From assembly GCA_964509505.1 (NCBI GenBank), contig CAZDYP010000131.1, positions 1 to 16,135 on the forward strand: a stretch of DNA of 16,135 bases, in the 5' to 3' direction. The notes under the pieces were generated by a model that saw only the letters and a program-made list of their open reading frames with translations, was not told where the DNA came from and ran no database searches. The translations under genes and the position numbers were made by a program. Positions 12,737 to 16,135 of this stretch are shown here, piece by piece. Within the stretch, counting starts at the first letter, position 1. Each line of letters begins with the position of its first letter. This stretch comes from CAZDYP01 sp964509505 (GTDB lineage Bacteria > Chloroflexota > Anaerolineae > JACRMK01).

Positions 12737-13429
12737 TCAGAAGTCTCGCCCCAACGAATACCCGAACCCTCGCTCAGTCAACAAATACTTCGGACTCGTC
12801 GGGTCATCCTCAATCTTCTGTCGCAAATACCACACGTAGCGTTTGACGTAGCCCACCTCACCGATGTATTCGTCACCCCACACGTGCCGCAGAATTTGAT
12901 CGGTCGAGAGGACGTGCCGCGCGTGAGCCGCCAGCAACGCCAGCAATTTGTATTCGGTCGGCGTGAGCTGCACGGGTTGGCTGCCTTTGCTCACGCGCCG
13001 CTCTTTCAAGTCAATCAGCAAATCGCCGATGGCAATCGTGTGCGCCTGGCTTTGCGACGCCATGCGTCCTGTGCGCGAGAGAATCGCTTTGATGCGCGCC
13101 GCCAATTCAGGGAAGCTGAATGGCTTGCTCATGTAATCATCCACGCCGAGTTGAAACCCTTTGAGCTTATCTACTTCTTGGTCTTTCGCCGTCAGCATGA
13201 TGATTGGCACATCGGTCACTTCGCGCACGCGTCCACAAACCAGCCAGCCATCCATGCGCGGCATCATCACATCCAACACGATCAAATCGGGATGGTCGTT
13301 ATACAACACCTGCAAGCCTTTGAGACCGCCTGCCGCCGTCGTCACCTGATAGCCCGCGTTGCTCAGGTATTGCTTGACGAGCTCAAGCAAGGTCGTGTCG
13401 TCGTCAATCACGAGAATCTTTTTGGTCAT
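12737..13429 (-). CDS. OmpR/PhoB-family response regulator
   Basis: Predicted 230 residues. The receiver domain (1-118) has the acidic pocket Asp9-Asp10-Asp11, phosphoacceptor Asp53 (VLDVMMPRMDG), Thr80 and Lys102 (SKPFSFPE). The C-terminal winged-helix domain (about 130-228) has LTPTEYKLLALLAAHARHVL and the recognition region VGYVKRYVWYLRQKIEDD, ending in ERGFGYSL. It would be phosphorylated by the adjacent kinase and bind DNA, usually to direct repeats of 11-bp period in this family. It follows the kinase gene by about 120 bp and ends in a clear terminator. The ATG has no good ribosome site, which is odd, but the reading frame fits the family length. Target genes are unknown. Confidence 0.93.
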   Translation of the reverse strand: MTKKILVIDDDTTLLELVKQYLSNAGYQVTTAAGGLKGLQVLYNDHPDLIVLDVMMPRMDGWLVCGRVREVTDVPIIMLTAKDQEVDKLKGFQLGVDDYMSKPFSFPELAARIKAILSRTGRMASQSQAHTIAIGDLLIDLKERRVSKGSQPVQLTPTEYKLLALLAAHARHVLSTDQILRHVWGDEYIGEVGYVKRYVWYLRQKIEDDPTSPKYLLTERGFGYSLGRDF

Positions 13430-13533
13430 AAATGATAGTAGGGAGTAACTTATGTTGCGCCCCGTGCGCTTTTTGCCAGCTGCCCGCTCAACACATAAGG
13501 GGATTGTGTTGGATTCATTAGCCTGCGTAACGT

Positions 13534-13554
13534 AAGTCGTTCACTCGTTTACTC
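13534..13554. repeat. Heptamer tract containing the histidine kinase stop codon
   Basis: On the minus strand GAGTAAA, CGAGTGA and ACGACTT follow each other. The TAA stop of the kinase lies in the first unit. It is a short member of the same class of tract seen after oah and coxB. Confidence 0.55.
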
Positions 13555-14703
13555 AATAGGCAGCCGCACGGTGAACTTCGTGCCTAAGCCCGCCTGACTT
13601 TCTACCTGAATATCCCCGCCATGCGCCTCGACTAATTTCTTCGAGATGTATAAGCCCAAGCCATGTCCATAGACGGCTTGATCATCGGAACCGTCCACGC
13701 GATGGAACTTCTCGAACACACGCCCCAGCTCGCCCTCTGGAATGCCGACGCCTGCATCGCTGATGGACAATTGCACCGCGCCATCCACGTGCGACACCTC
13801 CAACATGATGGGCCCGCCATCGGGCGAATACTTGATGGCATTGTCCACCAGATTCAGCACAACCTCTGCGAGTCGGTCGGCGTCGCCCACGACATACGGC
13901 ACACCGGCGCTCGTCTTCAAATGAAATTGATGGATACGGCTGCGCCCACGCACGCTCTCCAATGTTTTTTGCGCGATACGTTGCAAGTCAACGCTTTCGT
14001 GGCGCAAGGTCAATTGTCCCGCTTCGAGGCGCGAGACGTTCAACACCCCTTGCACCAAACGAGTCAGCCGGCCGATTTGTTCGTCCATGATGTGGAACAT
14101 TTGCTGGCAGGTGAAGTTTGGGTGCGAACAGCCGCCGCGCATCAAGTCGAGCGAGCCGTTGAGGTTCGTGAGCGGCGCGCGCAATTCGTGTGACACCAGT
14201 GAGACAAACTCATCTTTCAGGCGGTCGAGCTGTTGCAGCTCTTCGTTAGCGCGTTGCAATTGTTCCGCCTTCACGCGCAACGCGCGCGTGCGTTCCGCCA
14301 CCAGCTGCTCTAGCTGCGCTTGCCAGCGTTTCTGCGGCGTGATGTCACGAAAGATACACGCGCTGCCCCTGAGCTGACGTTGCTCATCGTAGAGCAAGGT
14401 GCTTGAGAGCTGCAACGGCACGGTCTGCCCATCGCGCCGTATGCCTTCCGTCTCAAAATTCCGCACGACACCCGTCTTTAATAGCTGCTCTTTGACACGG
14501 TCAAGATCGCCGCGCGCTCGCGCGTGGGGCGAGGCAAGACGACTGTTATGTTGTCCGATAATCTCATCGGCGCGATAGGCGAAAATCGTTTCCGCGCCAC
14601 GATTCCAACTTTGAATGCGCCCATGCTCGTCCATCGCCACAATGCCATCGGCGGAACTTTCGACGATGGCGGCGAGCAAATGTTCATGGTTACTGAGTAG
14701 CAT
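13549..14703 (-). CDS. Soluble PAS-domain sensor histidine kinase
   Basis: Predicted 384 residues with no membrane segment. A PAS domain (about residues 6-123; ADGIVAMDEHGRIQSWN to ACIFRDITPQ) is followed by a coiled coil (about 125-163), then the HisKA domain with phosphoacceptor His172 in VSHELRAPLTNL. The ATPase domain has the N-box LNLVDNAIKYSP, DAGVGIP, GHGLGLYIS and GLGTKF. It senses an intracellular signal, perhaps redox or a ligand, since PAS domains of this kind may hold heme or flavin; no cofactor residue can be named. Two starts compete: ATG 14703 with AGAAGG before it, and ATG 14727 with no site but directly after a -10. I prefer 14703. It is upstream of its response regulator, most likely in one transcript. 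Confidence 0.92.
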   Translation of the reverse strand: MLLSNHEHLLAAIVESSADGIVAMDEHGRIQSWNRGAETIFAYRADEIIGQHNSRLASPHARARGDLDRVKEQLLKTGVVRNFETEGIRRDGQTVPLQLSSTLLYDEQRQLRGSACIFRDITPQKRWQAQLEQLVAERTRALRVKAEQLQRANEELQQLDRLKDEFVSLVSHELRAPLTNLNGSLDLMRGGCSHPNFTCQQMFHIMDEQIGRLTRLVQGVLNVSRLEAGQLTLRHESVDLQRIAQKTLESVRGRSRIHQFHLKTSAGVPYVVGDADRLAEVVLNLVDNAIKYSPDGGPIMLEVSHVDGAVQLSISDAGVGIPEGELGRVFEKFHRVDGSDDQAVYGHGLGLYISKKLVEAHGGDIQVESQAGLGTKFTVRLPIE

Positions 14704-14733
14704 AATGCCTTCTTTCACATTCTGCATACACCA

Positions 14734-14761
14734 AGTATAACCTACGCGGCGCATTTGGCAA
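14734..14761 (-). promoter_or_regulatory. Promoter of the histidine kinase-response regulator operon
   Basis: TTGCCA (14756-14761) and TATACT (14734-14739) are 16 bp apart on the minus strand. Transcription would start near 14727, giving a leader of about 24 bases before the ATG at 14703. Confidence 0.6.
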
Positions 14762-14800
14762 CATCGTCAAAAGGCTTTGCGGGTTTTCCATGCGCTAAAC

Positions 14801-14845
14801 CACAAGGGCAGAACAATCGCTGGCGCGGATTGTTCTGCCCTTGTG
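14801..14845. repeat. Perfect 18-bp hairpin, possible terminator
   Basis: CACAAGGGCAGAACAATC (14801-14818) and its exact complement (14828-14845) flank a 9-base loop. It lies between the membrane protein gene and the kinase promoter. There is no T-run after the stem on the minus strand; on the plus strand CCCTTTTTCTCC follows a few bases on, yet no plus-strand gene precedes it. It could be a bidirectional stopper or a repeat element. Confidence 0.6.
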
Positions 14846-14891
14846 CGGCTCCCTTTTTCTCCTCACGCGCAGCCCGCGTGAGTCTTGGCAC

Positions 14892-14911
14892 CCTGAGTTT
14901 GTCGAAGGATG
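14892..14911. repeat. CCTGAGYTTGTCGAAGGATG repeat, copy 2
   Basis: CCTGAGTTTGTCGAAGGATG matches 3822-3841 at 19 of 20 positions. It lies in the 185-bp gap between the kinase promoter and the membrane protein stop, which holds no gene. Confidence 0.65.
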
Positions 14912-14939
14912 ACAACCTGCGAGGGCTCAGTCTCTCGCA

Positions 14940-15905
14940 TTAGGCGACGAACCGCGATAAGCGCCTCATCGCCTTTGCATCCCATTCGATACGATACATC
15001 TCATCCACTGGCGTCGTCGCCAATAGCCACAACGCCATCAACCCCAGAAACAACTGCGCGCTGAGCTGCGGCGCATAACCGCACGCGATCAGTAACAACA
15101 CTGCCCAGCTAATGTTCTCTGCGCGACGTAACGACGCCAGGAACGTCACTCCCATTAACCACACGCTCAACGCATATAACGGCCACGGCAAATACAAGGT
15201 GAGCCCCGTTGACCAAATCGCCATCACCCCACTCAACTCGGCGTTGACGACGTAGAACAACGTGAACGCTAACGCAGGCAACGCCGCAACCAGCCACACG
15301 CGCCACGACGCCTCACGCCCATACGCCCACCACAACACGATGCCACTGACGACGACGACCAGCTCGCCAAGATTGAACATGGTCCCATTCCATAGCGGCG
15401 TCTGCGACCACTGCCACGCAGCGCTTATTGCAGTAAGCAATTGATAGAGCACACCCATTGCCACTGCGCTGGCGACGCAGAACCATGCCAGTTTTTGCGG
15501 GAGGCGCGCCGCACGCATCAAGCAAGCCATGAATGCAATAGTCGCCAACACAAGCAGCTGATACGTCACCGTCCACCAACCACTCGCAGGCACGACGATG
15601 AAGACGAGGCTCAAGCTGACCAAGCTCAGCAACATCAGCGCGAGCCATCCCTGCGTTGTGCGCCACATAGGGACACGCCGCTGCGCCTGTCCGACTTGCC
15701 ACGCGATCCACAGCAGCCCCCCGAGCGCGAGCAACGCCGCCAACGTTGCCAGCACTTGCGCCAAAGTCGTCATACCTTGATAGATTACCAACACGGACGG
15801 CGACTTCGGCATGAAGATGGCCGAGCGTGTGACAGTGCGCGCGATGAACCACTCGACGATGGCGACAAGCGCGAGCCAACGGATGAAGGGAGAGAAGGTA
15901 TTCAT
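14940..15905 (-). CDS. Multi-spanning membrane protein of unknown function
   Basis: Predicted 321 residues with about nine hydrophobic segments (near 8-25, 50-75, 86-106, 111-131, 139-160, 177-196, 203-221, 228-255 and 268-296) and very many Trp, Leu and Ala. No family motif is recognisable: no ABC signature, no conserved His cluster, no transporter signature that I know. A soluble, charged tail (DEMYRIEWDAKAMRRLSRF) ends the protein. The ATG has no visible ribosome site and lies directly after repeat sequence. The hydrophobic pattern and the long uninterrupted frame support coding. It sits upstream of the kinase on the same strand but is separated by an 18-bp hairpin and the kinase promoter, so it is probably an independent gene. 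Confidence 0.75.
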   Translation of the reverse strand: MNTFSPFIRWLALVAIVEWFIARTVTRSAIFMPKSPSVLVIYQGMTTLAQVLATLAALLALGGLLWIAWQVGQAQRRVPMWRTTQGWLALMLLSLVSLSLVFIVVPASGWWTVTYQLLVLATIAFMACLMRAARLPQKLAWFCVASAVAMGVLYQLLTAISAAWQWSQTPLWNGTMFNLGELVVVVSGIVLWWAYGREASWRVWLVAALPALAFTLFYVVNAELSGVMAIWSTGLTLYLPWPLYALSVWLMGVTFLASLRRAENISWAVLLLIACGYAPQLSAQLFLGLMALWLLATTPVDEMYRIEWDAKAMRRLSRFVA

Positions 15906-15992
15906 CAGAAGACCAAAGTGAACAGCGCTCAGTTATCCGTCATCAGTAAACCGTGTCCAGTCATCAGTTACCCCTGTCTGTCTCACGCTACC

Positions 15993-16034
15993 AACTGTTC
16001 ACTGATAACTGACTACTGATAACTGATTGCTAAT
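15993..16034. repeat. Six-unit AACTGAT heptamer array
   Basis: Six units in exact register: AACTGTT, CACTGAT, AACTGAC, TACTGAT, AACTGAT, TGCTAAT. Facing relatives (CAGTTATCC, CATCAGTAA, CATCAGTTA) lie at about 15930-15970, so the array can fold back. It occupies the space upstream of the membrane protein gene, where I see no gene. Confidence 0.75.
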
Positions 16035-16048
16035 TAACGTCAATTCGG

Positions 16049-16135
16049 GATAAGCCACAGCGAAGGCAAGGCGCGCGCCACGCCGCGCCCAGCCGACCTC
16101 CGTCGGCTGGAACTGAACCCGCGCCGGCGGGTTTC
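16049..16135 (-). repeat. 87-bp double-hairpin dispersed repeat, copy 2 (may continue past the edge)
   Basis: Reverse complement of the repeat at 6123-6209, with about 77 of 87 positions the same. Both hairpins are kept: AACCCGC/GCGGGTT and AGCCGAC/GTCGGCT. The window ends exactly where the similarity begins, so the full extent cannot be seen. Confidence 0.7.

Noticed and set aside
12683..13435. Plus-strand frame opposite the response regulator
   Set aside because: It is the mirror of a clear OmpR-type gene; composition is His/Arg/Gln-rich and no fold is recognisable.

Overview
The window looks like a chromosomal segment of a Chloroflexota bacterium (Anaerolineae-like) of moderately high GC. 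I infer this from the style of the small proteins, from the A2-type cytochrome oxidase, and from intergenic spaces packed with short heptamer repeats. No rRNA or other taxonomic marker is present, so the assignment is tentative. Almost every gene is on the minus strand, so the text below follows transcription from high to low coordinates.

Right part (16135 to 12041): a repeat-rich end, an unidentified multi-spanning membrane protein, a soluble PAS-domain histidine kinase with its OmpR-family response regulator and a terminator, then a hemerythrin-like protein. A small plus-strand gene with an apparent frameshift (11789..12012) converges on the hemerythrin gene.

Middle and left part (11566 to 578): an almost complete lower benzoyl-CoA pathway. 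It comprises a crotonase resembling 6-oxocyclohex-1-ene-1-carbonyl-CoA hydrolase (oah), cyclohexa-1,5-diene-1-carbonyl-CoA hydratase (dch), and the four subunits of an ATP-dependent class I benzoyl-CoA reductase in the order C-B-A-D. Between oah and dch lies a complete four-subunit aa3-type cytochrome c oxidase (coxB, coxA, subunit IV, coxC). It is followed by a hairpin terminator and a gene-poor 0.8 kb stretch with repeats and the 3' remnant of a glycosidase gene. The left edge holds a small CxxC protein overlapping the start of a Rossmann-fold NAD(P)-binding protein that runs off the window.

How the genes fit together: BcrCBAD would reduce benzoyl-CoA with low-potential electrons and ATP, Dch would hydrate the diene, and the Oah-like protein would open the ring after a dehydrogenase (Had) that is not in the window. 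An oxygen-sensitive pathway therefore surrounds an O2-consuming terminal oxidase and sits beside a PAS sensor pair and an O2/NO-binding type of protein. This suggests a facultative lifestyle or local oxygen protection.

The least expected features are non-coding. Heptamer tandem tracts, different in each gap, begin at or even contain the stop codon of the upstream gene. A 163-bp element with 18-bp perfect terminal inverted repeats is inserted into one such tract. A 20-bp direct-repeat motif of 11-bp period recurs upstream of oah, dch and the hemerythrin gene.
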